Of a stretch of DNA of 64,000 nt, positions 10,101-17,841 are shown one piece after another; the first letter of the stretch is position 1; each line of letters opens with the position of its first letter. The notes under the pieces are model-generated. The model made no database searches and was not told the DNA's origin. It was given only the letters and a program-made list of their open reading frames with translations. Position numbers and translations under genes: made by a program. The DNA is from Oopsacas minuta (Eukaryota > Porifera > Hexactinellida > Lyssacinosida > Leucopsacidae), in assembly GCA_024704765.1 (NCBI GenBank), contig JAKMXF010000365.1:248001-312000 (forward strand), in the 5' to 3' direction.

Positions 10101-13008
10101 CCTCCCTTCTATCCAAATTGAATACCAGGGCACTGAGCATATTAACACACTCAAACGTATACTATTCCTACACAGTGTTAAGGACACATACAATTCAATG
10201 GAAGCAGGAGAAATGGAAGAATTTTGTGATGAAGGAGTTAAGAGTATTGAAATTCTATTTTATCTGATAATTAACGAGCACACTAGTGATAACATTATGC
10301 TTCCTATATCGTTGATACTAACTAAACAGATGATATACATTGGGGTAGAAGACTATAATGAAACGAGGGATGTTAAACAGATAACTCCCTTCTTTCAAGT
10401 GCTACGTAGTCAGCCTGTATCAGCTATTGATAACATAGAGCTATTCAGAGGAGAGCAGACAGACAGCCGATTAGAAAGTGAGGTTAATTTATACTTTGAG
10501 GCTCTGGAGCAATCACAAACTAATAAATGGAGGCTGTTTTTTACAGATATTACAATTAAACAACAGTTTATTACTACACTAAAGAAACTATGGAAAGATG
10601 AGTTTTCTAGAGAACTAAAGACATCTACTGTATCTATAGAAATGGGATCTCTTCTCTCTTTTAATTATCGTAGTCTCAAGCACAAGTTTCAAGACAGACC
10701 GCATATAGTTATGCCGCAAGAGCTTGTGGATTTTGCATGGCAGGGAGCGAGATCTCTCAGCGCTTTCCTTGGAATAATTACAAGATTCAGTCCTTCCATC
10801 AAGCAGAGACATGAACAAATAGCATTCCTAATGCTCACCTGGTGCACTCCTTACTCTAAGCCTCATCACCTGATTCCTACATGTGCTATACTCACAGACC
10901 AAGCACTGTATTTATGTACAACACAGGATTACTATAGTCTAGCTACAGACAAGACTCCTAATAGTGAATACACAGTGTGTATGTACGAATCTATTAATCT
11001 GGTACAGATACATGAAGTTGTACTAGGTCTGTTTGATTATCACTTCAGATTAGATACTAACTACTCAACAAACACATACGCCTTCCTTACGTTTGACAAC
11101 CGACAGACATCTGAATTTCTATCACATTTAAGTGATAAATTTAAGAAGATACAGATTCCGGCATTAGGTCAGGAAGAGATACCCAGTAAAGAGGTGAGCG
11201 AGCTAGACGCTAAGTTCTCACTGACAGAGGTCTTATTGGCCTCTCCTTCGGAGGCTGAGATCCACACGCTTACAGAAGCTCTACAATTTGAAGCTAGGAA
11301 GCTAATCCCTGCTTCTCTATTAGAAGGTACTCCTAGCATAATTAGCTACATTCTAGTACTATTTGACATTGGAGAATCCAGTATGCAACCACATGCAATA
11401 CTATTGACCGGACAAGCATTATTCCTGTGTCGTATTGATCTGGTTAGATGGCCTATAGCTAAATTCGTAGTGTCCCCTCCTGTTACCATTCAATATGAAG
11501 TAGTAGACGCACTAGCGTTTGAATGGATTGAGCGAGTAGAACTAGCTAGCTTCAAATCTCCAGCATTTGAATTAGTATTCACTGCTCAGAGAAATACTGA
11601 CGCGAACGATGAAACAAATTCTAACTCAGGCTCTGAAGAATGCATAGATCTATCACAACCAATGGCTTGTTCATGTCGCTGGAGATTAATGACTAAAGAC
11701 TACAAACAGAGGAATATGTTAATGAACGCACTAGACGGTGTATGTCAGGGTCGTGACAAGAATATGCCCATAAGTATACAACTAATGACTCAGAAGAACA
11801 ATTAACACTCCCAGACCCTGTATTAGACTGCTCGGCATTGGATTAGTCATAATTATTGTACATTTTGACAGAAATAATTATTTTGTTATGAATGTGTTAT
11901 ATGATTCTATTTAGCTGATATATAAATATCTCCATATATGGTAATATCCTTAAAGATTTTACGTAATCCGCTTATGTGGCATTTGATATGCTAAAGGTGT
12001 GAAACTACCAAATATTAGAGTATTAACACCTGAATTAACTTACTGGCTCCATCCTCCAGGCTCTGTCCTATATACATCCATTACTTCTTGCCATACAGCT
12101 AATATACTTAATGTAGTAACAGGTAGTGCTAGCATGAAGTTAGGCAGCTGTTTAACCTCGTAGTAGTTCATGAGACCTATACCCCAGTGTTTCTGCTGGA
12201 TATACGAGTAAGGCAATATTCCAGTGTAATTGTAGTCCAGTTTATGAGCAGTGTATACTTGATAGCAAATAATAGGAGATAACCCCAGTAGTAATTGAGA
12301 AATACAACTTAAAGATTTTCTTATGAAAGTAGTAAGCTTAAAATCTGTAACGATTCCTTCGAGATAATACATAGCAATGAAAATACACAATATACTCCCA
12401 TTAGACCTTGTACTACACGACAATGCTAAGTACAAACATGCTCTACTTGTCTTACCAGCTATCAAATAGCGGATACAAGCAAAACTGAATAGAGCAAACA
12501 AACACTCCGTATATACTGCTGACATGAATATATTAGCAGGGTTAATAATGAATAGCAGTACTGTTATATGTGATAATAAGGGCCTGTGTGGATATATGAG
12601 ATCTGTTAGTTTATGCAGCTGATAAGTGGCCATAGGGAATGCTATCAAAGTAAGAGTAACACCTGCTATCAGCATTACACTATGCATTTGTACTCCCATG
12701 AATAATAACGGTGATAATAATGTGTAGGATATAGCACGTATTAGAATAGGATAAAGAGGGAAGAAAGCTAGATTAGTTTCATGCTTGTATCCCTGTTCAG
12801 CTATCAGTAGATAATGCTCTCCGTCCCATGAGGATAACCCCCCTAACAGTACCTCTATCAAATATGAGTGTGATTGTCTCTCTTCGTGTAGAGATACGTC
12901 AGCCATAGATCCTGAATGGTTTGGGATAATAAAGTTACTCACAGACTGTAGAAACAGGATTATTAGTCTGCTTCCTAGTGCTAGATATATTGCATCAGAT
13001 GTACGCAT
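4157..13008 (-). CDS. PIGV: GPI mannosyltransferase 2 (PIG-V), three exons
   Basis: PIG-V is the ER membrane enzyme that adds the second mannose to the GPI anchor precursor. I assemble it from exons 12044-13008, 4473-4548 and 4157-4414 (432 residues; human 493). Exon 1 carries the luminal WDGEH motif, LAFFPLYP, the [13 protein letters not shown] segment, TRSNG and the [10 protein letters not shown] region. It ends at a GTAAGT donor in phase 2. Exon 2 starts after a tacag acceptor with the one base needed to complete that codon and ends in MHIQ. Exon 3 continues [16 protein letters not shown] and ends in NFLPWT, matching the family C terminus (LTRF...STPIMYW...NFLQWT). Intron 1 is 7,495 bp (4549-12043) and contains three plus-strand genes. 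Intron 2 is 58 bp. Confidence 0.88.
4833..5477 (+). CDS. CD225/dispanin-like membrane protein with Pro/Gln-rich N terminus
   Basis: This 214-residue protein has a long Pro/Gln/Tyr-rich cytosolic half containing an N-terminal PPSY motif (a ligand for WW domains such as those of NEDD4 ligases) and tandem [10 protein letters not shown] repeats. The C-terminal domain has two hydrophobic segments (about residues 140-170 and 183-212) separated by a charged loop [14 protein letters not shown]. That is the CD225 pattern of a cysteine/proline-containing first segment, a [KN]xGDYxxA loop and a second segment. CD225 proteins act at endosomal or plasma membranes. I start at the ATG at 4833; the frame extends upstream without another ATG. 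The gene lies wholly inside PIGV intron 1, on the opposite strand, and has no introns. Confidence 0.8.
   Translation: MSGLPPSYSDATTPYPQENAPAPTAPLPEKTPFPTEQTPYPPTQVPYPQSQGPYPPSQPQQAGYPPQGYAYPQQGYPPQGYPPQGYPQQPQGYSQQPQQAYPQPPQTHTTQPAPQPSNVTVVTHQQPANRVYFSGGAGSFTGVIIYAAIAILCFCPIGIIAFIVAIFAYSAYSNGDYPKAVGLSRLASGLATTSFVIGVICIILSFSLRYTVLI
5478..6205. other. Intergenic spacer within the PIGV intron
   Basis: This AT-rich spacer between two nested genes contains one short GC-richer patch at about 5978-6030 with runs of C and G. I cannot assign it to a known repeat. Confidence 0.3.
6206..6877 (+). CDS. Tumor protein D52 (TPD52) family protein
   Basis: This 223-residue protein matches the D52 family, cytosolic coiled-coil proteins linked to membrane traffic and lipid storage. 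The conserved block runs from about residue 48 to 175: a heptad-rich helix ([17 protein letters not shown]...[14 protein letters not shown]), then LDELKVSMG, and two copies of the family's SxxYKKT motif ([12 protein letters not shown] and [11 protein letters not shown]). The N terminus is acidic and Ala/Pro-rich, and the C terminus is charged and probably disordered. A CAG directly abuts the ATG. The gene is intron-less and nested in PIGV intron 1 on the opposite strand. Confidence 0.85.
   Translation: MASSVDTTDKVLTQEPAPTPAPEPATQGMQREGEEGDIESDAERERKEKLLRKAMQLSDEISELYEIANLKEKELAHIKQELGVTFLDELKVSMGSSFKSVSDKWLEMKSSDAYKKTEDTLYGWKDKVTQSDSYKKTVTTISTTGEKATLGLQTATSRTGEAFKRAGESFIENETVQAAWARMVNFKDSLINPVDEPPNTDVSGARPEKEDLVPDENTKPENK
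6878..7251. other. Intergenic spacer within the PIGV intron
   Basis: This 374-bp AT-rich spacer must contain the 3' end of the D52-like gene and the promoter or splice acceptor for nischarin. A TAG lies 7 nt before the nischarin ATG. Nothing else is evident. Confidence 0.35.
7252..11805 (+). CDS. NISCH: Nischarin (PX domain, leucine-rich repeats)
   Basis: This is a 1,517-residue protein in one uninterrupted exon, close to the length of human nischarin (about 1,500). An N-terminal PX domain (about residues 30-140) carries the KRYSEF motif for phosphoinositide binding. Leucine-rich repeats follow at about residues 295-440, with repeated LxLSHN cores, capped by DNNPICYQ. A low-complexity acidic/proline region spans about residues 490-620. 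The remaining 900 residues form the poorly characterised C-terminal repeats of the family. Nischarin acts on endosomes, binding integrin alpha-5, Rac and PAK. The gene is the largest of three plus-strand genes inside PIGV intron 1; its stop is 237 bp from the PIGV donor site. A gene this long with no intron is unusual for an animal. Confidence 0.93.
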   Translation: MSTDSPLLPDPDMNYNSSLQDFTGDGICMKDYAKIVYLNIPSAHSDGNHVVYNIEVGIPSCMWRVSKRYSEFFNLHQQLQWFYSFHSDELPKKKLIGNKTSALIEKRRSKLESYLKHVLRTFPIPPPQFLNFINYQYYDVVGVTQALASRLFHVGEKILASNDPAILSIVQMYCITRRLKLPLEKRSNDTSLDVANLYEFVNRLKHLKVVSDTQDCLSSSVLSELKFDLCIFRNLYSLQLEGTSMHQVEGWILLLDRLELLVIRNSARSVSDALLSESARKEERPDGVYVFPRAYKWKALTHLHLTRNYLKQIDETITLAPCLKMLNLSHNEIEELPELYLTSLHDLTVLDLSHNRLEQIESLHTKLGNIHTLDLSHNRIRSLVGLRKLYCVVILNLKFNSIDDLSYLSYLGKLPCIESLQLDNNPICYQIHYRIEVFGALPITYQTVVLDGFRPSQKELTAAEGLIKNRPTYGVQQDNSALPPSSVDARRVSTRRVVAVSEERVHEGEEGRVYEGTVSESESLRVATEQLRDKEGKNWLNHYNEQLEREIGRTPPLEPSATGQLPPTKAQGYSTSQQIAESDIRGIRPEADLTPAVARVSHVTDLDANSDAEDQVGRVFMASAVIFQGSLKDLRDLDPSALQELLSPPDEAQNESLVVKIDLESVQILFVSLENSKSESPKNFNSWNTICVLPSYPIAVCIEESTHSKTTCRLLCLSSNEEAADLCGLLHELVGEASPSDVSSQGDQSAPSSNPLTNSGEELTSTMQTLFATKIKGLYTKEGFFSTRIASELLGAVYYIQDLIPGSIQTISQINSVDTDPREEELVYAAKVGFLIPLSSRDEFYSLVLITTMAIHILEIDPTLSSLLLGETSHLLTVRLCEISKITIGSFDQSIKFESRGLGPLGVFTLFTRVYSVTQGIQNCLKEVLLTARLVPEVIGTPERSPTHNPLPSIQIEYQGTEHINTLKRILFLHSVKDTYNSMEAGEMEEFCDEGVKSIEILFYLIINEHTSDNIMLPISLILTKQMIYIGVEDYNETRDVKQITPFFQVLRSQPVSAIDNIELFRGEQTDSRLESEVNLYFEALEQSQTNKWRLFFTDITIKQQFITTLKKLWKDEFSRELKTSTVSIEMGSLLSFNYRSLKHKFQDRPHIVMPQELVDFAWQGARSLSAFLGIITRFSPSIKQRHEQIAFLMLTWCTPYSKPHHLIPTCAILTDQALYLCTTQDYYSLATDKTPNSEYTVCMYESINLVQIHEVVLGLFDYHFRLDTNYSTNTYAFLTFDNRQTSEFLSHLSDKFKKIQIPALGQEEIPSKEVSELDAKFSLTEVLLASPSEAEIHTLTEALQFEARKLIPASLLEGTPSIISYILVLFDIGESSMQPHAILLTGQALFLCRIDLVRWPIAKFVVSPPVTIQYEVVDALAFEWIERVELASFKSPAFELVFTAQRNTDANDETNSNSGSEECIDLSQPMACSCRWRLMTKDYKQRNMLMNALDGVCQGRDKNMPISIQLMTQKNN

Positions 13009-13107
13009 TATGATCTGTTGTAATTGCTAGAATTATTACACATAAATCAACTACTACCATGAGCTATATAAGGGCTAATATTATACTAATGCATTTATAG
13101 TTTTAGC
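13009..13107. promoter_or_regulatory. 99-bp divergent promoter with TATA-like box
   Basis: Only 99 bp separate the PIGV start codon (minus) from the start of the plus-strand membrane-protein gene. A TATATAAG box at 13065-13072 lies 43 nt before the plus-strand ATG, and a TAG ends one base before that ATG. Both promoters and both 5' UTRs must fit here or overlap the neighbouring coding sequence. Confidence 0.4.
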
Positions 13108-14142
13108 ATGGCAACTCCATCAGATCGCTTGACACATTCAGAACACTCTCTCCCAGATGTCAGTGCTGATAACATAGAACATAACCTACCTGTTACTCCA
13201 CCTATGCCACATTACAAAGGTGATAATTATTATAATTATCCAACTCAAGCCCCTGAACTGAACTCTTCTACAACTAATATCAACATGCAGCCTAATCCTA
13301 TGTATCAGGATTTTCAGTCTGGACCTCCTCAGAGGCGTAGCTCGGAGAATCAGGTCATAGTAGAGAAGATAAAGGAAGGAAATCCTGATGCTCAATCCCC
13401 GAGTTCTAATCTAGTTAATAATGTGAAAATATATGAACGTCTTGATTCTATTCTTCCAGGGAAATTAAGTCTAACTCCAAGGTACTCTTACAACCCCCAG
13501 AAGAAGACAGAACGTGACTCTGTGTACCAATACCTCGGGAGTATACGTTCTGACAATAATCAAACATTAGACGGTCTCCCTGTATCCCTTCCTGACTCTA
13601 AATCAAACTATATAGCTCGTGTATGTCTACAGATATTCTTCTCTATTGTTCTAATAATTACTCTATTCATTGCTGTATCTGCTCTGGTAATAGCTATGCT
13701 GTCTCTATCTACTTCAAATGCTCAGATAAGCTCTAGCCAGGAGATAGCACTTATATTAGAAGAATTAACACCTCTAATAAATGCTAATAGTACATACAAA
13801 CTGTTAGTACAGAATATTACTAATACGCAGAATTCACTTAGTTCATTTCGTAATGAAACATTGCAGAATTTCTCAGTATTATTCAACACACCTAATAATT
13901 GTTATGAGCGATCTACTGAATGTCTGGTTGAGAAGCATACTACCTCCTGCAGCACGATTCCTCTTACATTTGATAATTCTACAGAGCGTTTAACCGGTTT
14001 GTCTTGTGTAACTACAAATATGAATGGAGAGGCTCAGATTGTCTTAGACGATAATTCCCGTTATTATTGTTACTGCAGCATTACTATTAGCCAAGAGATT
14101 GTTTGGATGTGTAAGATATCTCTATGGGTTTGTTTACTTTAG
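13108..14142 (+). CDS. Type II single-pass membrane protein, unrecognised
   Basis: I do not recognise this 344-residue protein. A long hydrophilic N-terminal region (residues 1-170) is rich in Pro, Ser, Asn and Tyr, with NYYNYPTQAP and NPMYQ patches. One strong hydrophobic segment follows at about residues 173-203 (QIFFSIVLIITLFIAVSALV). The C-terminal part has about eight N-glycosylation sequons (for example NST, NIT, NET, NFS) and eight or more cysteines. That pattern fits a type II protein with a glycosylated extracellular domain. The reading frame ends soon after a Cys-rich stretch. A GTGTAAGA sequence near 14108 could be a splice donor, in which case the true C terminus lies downstream; I found no following exon. 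Confidence 0.65.
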   Translation: MATPSDRLTHSEHSLPDVSADNIEHNLPVTPPMPHYKGDNYYNYPTQAPELNSSTTNINMQPNPMYQDFQSGPPQRRSSENQVIVEKIKEGNPDAQSPSSNLVNNVKIYERLDSILPGKLSLTPRYSYNPQKKTERDSVYQYLGSIRSDNNQTLDGLPVSLPDSKSNYIARVCLQIFFSIVLIITLFIAVSALVIAMLSLSTSNAQISSSQEIALILEELTPLINANSTYKLLVQNITNTQNSLSSFRNETLQNFSVLFNTPNNCYERSTECLVEKHTTSCSTIPLTFDNSTERLTGLSCVTTNMNGEAQIVLDDNSRYYCYCSITISQEIVWMCKISLWVCLL

Positions 14143-14492
14143 AACTGAGTACACAACATATAACACAAAAGACAATATTTACAATACAAGTTTCATTTTA
14201 TATTCACTTTAACTTATTTTGTAGTTTTTAGAGTTTTTTACTTAACTTAATTATTTGTGTACAACCTCAAAAGAACTTGTCATTATACTTACACCAGTAA
14301 TTATGAGATACAATAGATACCGGTTATAAGAAGTAGCAATACATGATCTTATAACCGGTATAAATATACAGGAATATATGCGAACCGTTTTCAGAGAGGA
14401 TGGTGCTTATACTTATATCCGGTATGTTCTTATAATCGGCTCCACTTTAATAAATAAATGACATCATAATTTGAATAATTAGAAATCTACAA
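14143..14492. other. Intergenic spacer containing an inverted-repeat element
   Basis: Most of this spacer is AT-rich. Positions 14318-14440 are a copy of the TATAACCGG-type dispersed repeat listed separately. Confidence 0.45.
14318..14440 (+). repeat. Dispersed inverted-repeat element, family A, copy 1
   Basis: This MITE-like element has the core CTTATAACCGGTATAAATA, an inner GAACCGTTTTC block and a GGATGGTGCTTATA block. Its ends are inversely repeated (CCGGTTATAAGAA near the left, TTCTTATAATCGG near the right). Related copies occur at 24236-24345, 35918-36032 and 60650-60720. Confidence 0.6.
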
Positions 14493-17378
14493 ATGGCAAT
14501 TAGAAGTCCAGATGAACCAGAAGCAGGTAGCAGTAAACACCATCTGGTGCTACAACCATCTGAGGAGATTAGACAGAGACATATAACAAGAATACAGCAG
14601 TCGGCTCCCTTCTGTGTTATGCGATCTAATAAGTCTGGTAAGTTTAATCGCCATAAGAGTATTCCTCTAATCGAGCAGAGAGACACAGACCCTGAGACTC
14701 TGAGACTAGTTGAGGATCAAGAGCGTGCTAACTACTGGAAGAGATGGGGACCGTATTTGTCTGAACGTCAATGGGGCACAGTAAGAGAGGACTACTCGTC
14801 TGACGGATCTTGTTGGGATTATTTATCACATGACCATGCTCGGTCCCGTGCTTACAGATGGGGAGAAGATGGACTGATGGGTATATGTGACAGACAGTGT
14901 AGAATGTGTTTCTGTCTGGGTCTATGGAATGGGAAGGATCCGATCCTCAAGGAGAGATTATTCGGACTGACAGGTCCTCAAGGTAACCATGGAGAGGATG
15001 TGAAGGAATGCTATTACTATATTGATTCAACTCCTACACATTCCTACATGAAAGCTCTGTACAAATATCCCATGTGTGAGTATCCGTATAGTCGAATAGA
15101 GCTGGCTAACAGGGAGTCAGGCATAGGAGGTCCTGAAATAGAGTTGGAGGATTTGGGGGTGTTTAAGGACAATAAGTACTGGGACGTGTTTGTAGAGTAT
15201 GCTAAAGCTTCTCCAGATTCTATTTGTATACGTATATCCTGTCATAACCGGTCTAATAGTCCCGCTACACTTCATGTACTCCCTCAGTTATGGTACAGAA
15301 ATACATGGGTATGGGGGTACCAACACGAGGGGGCTACTGACAAACCTCTCCTACAGCTGCTAGAAGATGGACACGTACATGGAGAGCATAATAGCACCCT
15401 AGGAAAATGGTGTCTATTCGCATCTGATTGCAATGGACAAACTCCTCAAATATTATTCACTGAGAATGAAACTAATTACAAAACATTATATGGAATGGAG
15501 GGAGCTGATAAATACAAGAAAGACGCATTCCATCGCTACATAGTTAACGGTGAGAAGACAGCTGTAAATCCAAATATGGAAGGTACTAAATGTGGGATAT
15601 ATCATACTCAAGATGTAGACAGTAACAGCTGTGTGAAATTTAAGCTAATTCTGTGTAGTGAAAAAGAAAAACCGAATCTTTCACAGGAAGAAATGTTTGG
15701 AGCTTTTTTTGAGAAAACAATTCAAATCCGTAAATCTGAAGCTAATAAGTTCTACAGTAGACTGGTTTATCAGGGAATTACTGACTTCAAGAGTTCTCTG
15801 AGTCCCGATCAGCTGGAGGTAGTAAGACAGTCATATGCCGGTTTGTTATGGTCTAAACAATTCTATCATTATTCAGTTAAGGATTGGCTTAGAGGAGATC
15901 CGAACACTCCAGTGCCGGACGAGGCGAGGTTGTGCGGTAGGAATGCTGACTGGGGACACTTATTCAATCGGGAAGTTATCTCCATGCCGGATAAATGGGA
16001 GTACCCCTGGTATGCTTCATGGGATCTAGCCTTCCATATGATTCCATTCGCTAAGATTGATCCAAACTTTGCTAAAGAACAGCTGATCCTATTCTTACGT
16101 GAATGGTATATGCATCCTAACGGACAGATGCCTGCTTATGAGTTCGCGTTTAATGACGTTAATCCACCCGTACATGCTTGGGCCTGTTTCCGTGTATACA
16201 AGATGACAGGATCTAGAGGAACCAGAGATCAGAAATTCCTAGCTAGGACCTTCCAGAAGCTTGTCCTTAACTTCAACTGGTGGGTGAATAGGAAAGATCC
16301 TAGCGGTAAGAATATATTCGCTGGGGGATTCTTGGGCTTGGACAACATCGGCCTATTCGATCGGAGCCGTCCTCTCCCAGAGGGGTGGGTCCTTGAGCAA
16401 GCAGATGGCACTGCTTGGATGGCATTCTTCTGCATAGTTATGCTAGACATGGCGTTAGAATTAGCTCACACACATGACGTAGTATATGAGGATATGGCTT
16501 CTAAATTCTTTGAGCATTTCATACAGATATCTGATGCTATTAACCAGTTAGGGCAAGGTAAAGGATTATGGCATGAAGAAGATGGATTCTACTACGATCT
16601 GCTACGAATAAACGGTCAATCCTTTCCAATGCGTATCAGATCTATAGTAGGAATTATTCCTATATTTGCTTGTCTAACGCTAGAGGAGCGGGTGATGGAT
16701 AAACTGGGTGGATTTAAAACAAGACTCGAATGGTTTATGAAGTACAGACCTGACCTCTCTGAACAAATATCAGGAATGGACACTAACCATGAAGCAGGAT
16801 ATCATCATCTGCTAGCGATACCCAGTAGAGAACAGCTGATAAAAGTATTACGTTATGTGTTAGATGAAAAAGAGTTCCTGTCACCTTACGGGATACGATC
16901 CTTATCAAAAGCTCATGAGACAGCCCCCTTCGTAATGGAGCTTGACGGACAGACACAGAAGGTTACGTATGTCCCTGGAGAGTCCAATACTCTGATATTT
17001 GGGGGGAACAGTAATTGGCGCGGTCCTATATGGATATGTATAAACTATTTAGTCATTGAATCTTTGGAGAGGTATCATTTTTATTATGGAGATGAACTTA
17101 AGGTTGAGTGTCCTGTAGGATCAGGTAATATGCTTACGTTATATCAGGTCAGTATTGAGCTATCTCTACGACTCACTAAGTTATTCCTGCCTGATAAGAC
17201 AGGGAAACGGCCTTGTCATGGAGAAGCTAAGTCCTATCAAAGTGACCCCTTCTGGAAAGACCTGGTCCTGTTCTATGAGTACTTCCATGGGGACAGTGGT
17301 AGAGGATGTGGTGCTAGTCATCAGACTGGGTGGACAGCTCTCATATCTAGGTGTTTTGAAAAGCTAGCTCATCACTAG
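14493..17378 (+). CDS. Bacterial-type glycoside hydrolase family 63 protein
   Basis: This 961-residue protein has no signal peptide or membrane anchor, unlike the ER processing glucosidase I of animals. It matches the cytosolic GH63 group common in bacteria and fungi. The near-identical signatures are YWKRWGPYLSERQWGTVRED, DHARSRAYRWGEDGL, LFGLTGPQGNHGEDVKE and YYIDSTPTHSYMKALYKYP in the N-terminal part. The C-terminal (alpha/alpha)6 barrel contains WYASWDLAFH (Asp511, aligned by position with the catalytic acid of GH63 enzymes), ADGTAWMAFF and SNWRGPIW near residue 840. It should cleave an alpha-glucoside such as a storage or osmolyte sugar, but the substrate is not evident. It is intron-less, like many neighbours, so that alone does not show transfer. 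Start codon choice is uncertain by a few residues. Confidence 0.9.
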   Translation: MAIRSPDEPEAGSSKHHLVLQPSEEIRQRHITRIQQSAPFCVMRSNKSGKFNRHKSIPLIEQRDTDPETLRLVEDQERANYWKRWGPYLSERQWGTVREDYSSDGSCWDYLSHDHARSRAYRWGEDGLMGICDRQCRMCFCLGLWNGKDPILKERLFGLTGPQGNHGEDVKECYYYIDSTPTHSYMKALYKYPMCEYPYSRIELANRESGIGGPEIELEDLGVFKDNKYWDVFVEYAKASPDSICIRISCHNRSNSPATLHVLPQLWYRNTWVWGYQHEGATDKPLLQLLEDGHVHGEHNSTLGKWCLFASDCNGQTPQILFTENETNYKTLYGMEGADKYKKDAFHRYIVNGEKTAVNPNMEGTKCGIYHTQDVDSNSCVKFKLILCSEKEKPNLSQEEMFGAFFEKTIQIRKSEANKFYSRLVYQGITDFKSSLSPDQLEVVRQSYAGLLWSKQFYHYSVKDWLRGDPNTPVPDEARLCGRNADWGHLFNREVISMPDKWEYPWYASWDLAFHMIPFAKIDPNFAKEQLILFLREWYMHPNGQMPAYEFAFNDVNPPVHAWACFRVYKMTGSRGTRDQKFLARTFQKLVLNFNWWVNRKDPSGKNIFAGGFLGLDNIGLFDRSRPLPEGWVLEQADGTAWMAFFCIVMLDMALELAHTHDVVYEDMASKFFEHFIQISDAINQLGQGKGLWHEEDGFYYDLLRINGQSFPMRIRSIVGIIPIFACLTLEERVMDKLGGFKTRLEWFMKYRPDLSEQISGMDTNHEAGYHHLLAIPSREQLIKVLRYVLDEKEFLSPYGIRSLSKAHETAPFVMELDGQTQKVTYVPGESNTLIFGGNSNWRGPIWICINYLVIESLERYHFYYGDELKVECPVGSGNMLTLYQVSIELSLRLTKLFLPDKTGKRPCHGEAKSYQSDPFWKDLVLFYEYFHGDSGRGCGASHQTGWTALISRCFEKLAHH

Positions 17379-17841
17379 CTTTATAGGGTTATAAGGATAT
17401 TTTAATATAATTCCGGTCATTGTAAATTTTGAGAATTTGCTTCTATCTTTTATTGCCTAAGTTTTTTTTGAATTCGTTTGAGATTATAATTATTTGTGTG
17501 TTTATTGTATAGGATATGTAATCATGATTTTGAATATCAATGTTTGTGTTTTTAGGTGTCCAAAGTCCTGGACTAATTTTCGTGATTCTTTTCGAGATAC
17601 ATTTGCTGGAATTCGTAACCATAGATTTGCTAAATTCGCTTGGATAATATCAATAGAATTGAATTAGCTCATTATCATAAAGTTATTTGAGTAATAAAAT
17701 ACACCCATAATTATTAAAAAATATAATTTGTAATACTTAATGTAATGCATGTGGTAAATTAATAAATTAACTCACATCTTTGGACTATGGATAAGATCGA
17801 TATGAAATATTTGCTATCCTGAATTTAATATATTTAGGGGT
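17379..17841. other. Intergenic spacer
   Basis: This AT-rich spacer lies between two plus-strand genes. It has no supported ORF or repeat. A TAG lies 4 nt before the next start codon. Confidence 0.35.

Noticed and set aside
12040..13008. PIGV as a complete truncated protein ending GGWSQ
   Set aside because: The stop lies just inside a GTAAGT donor, and the missing C-terminal exons were found in phase at 4157-4548.
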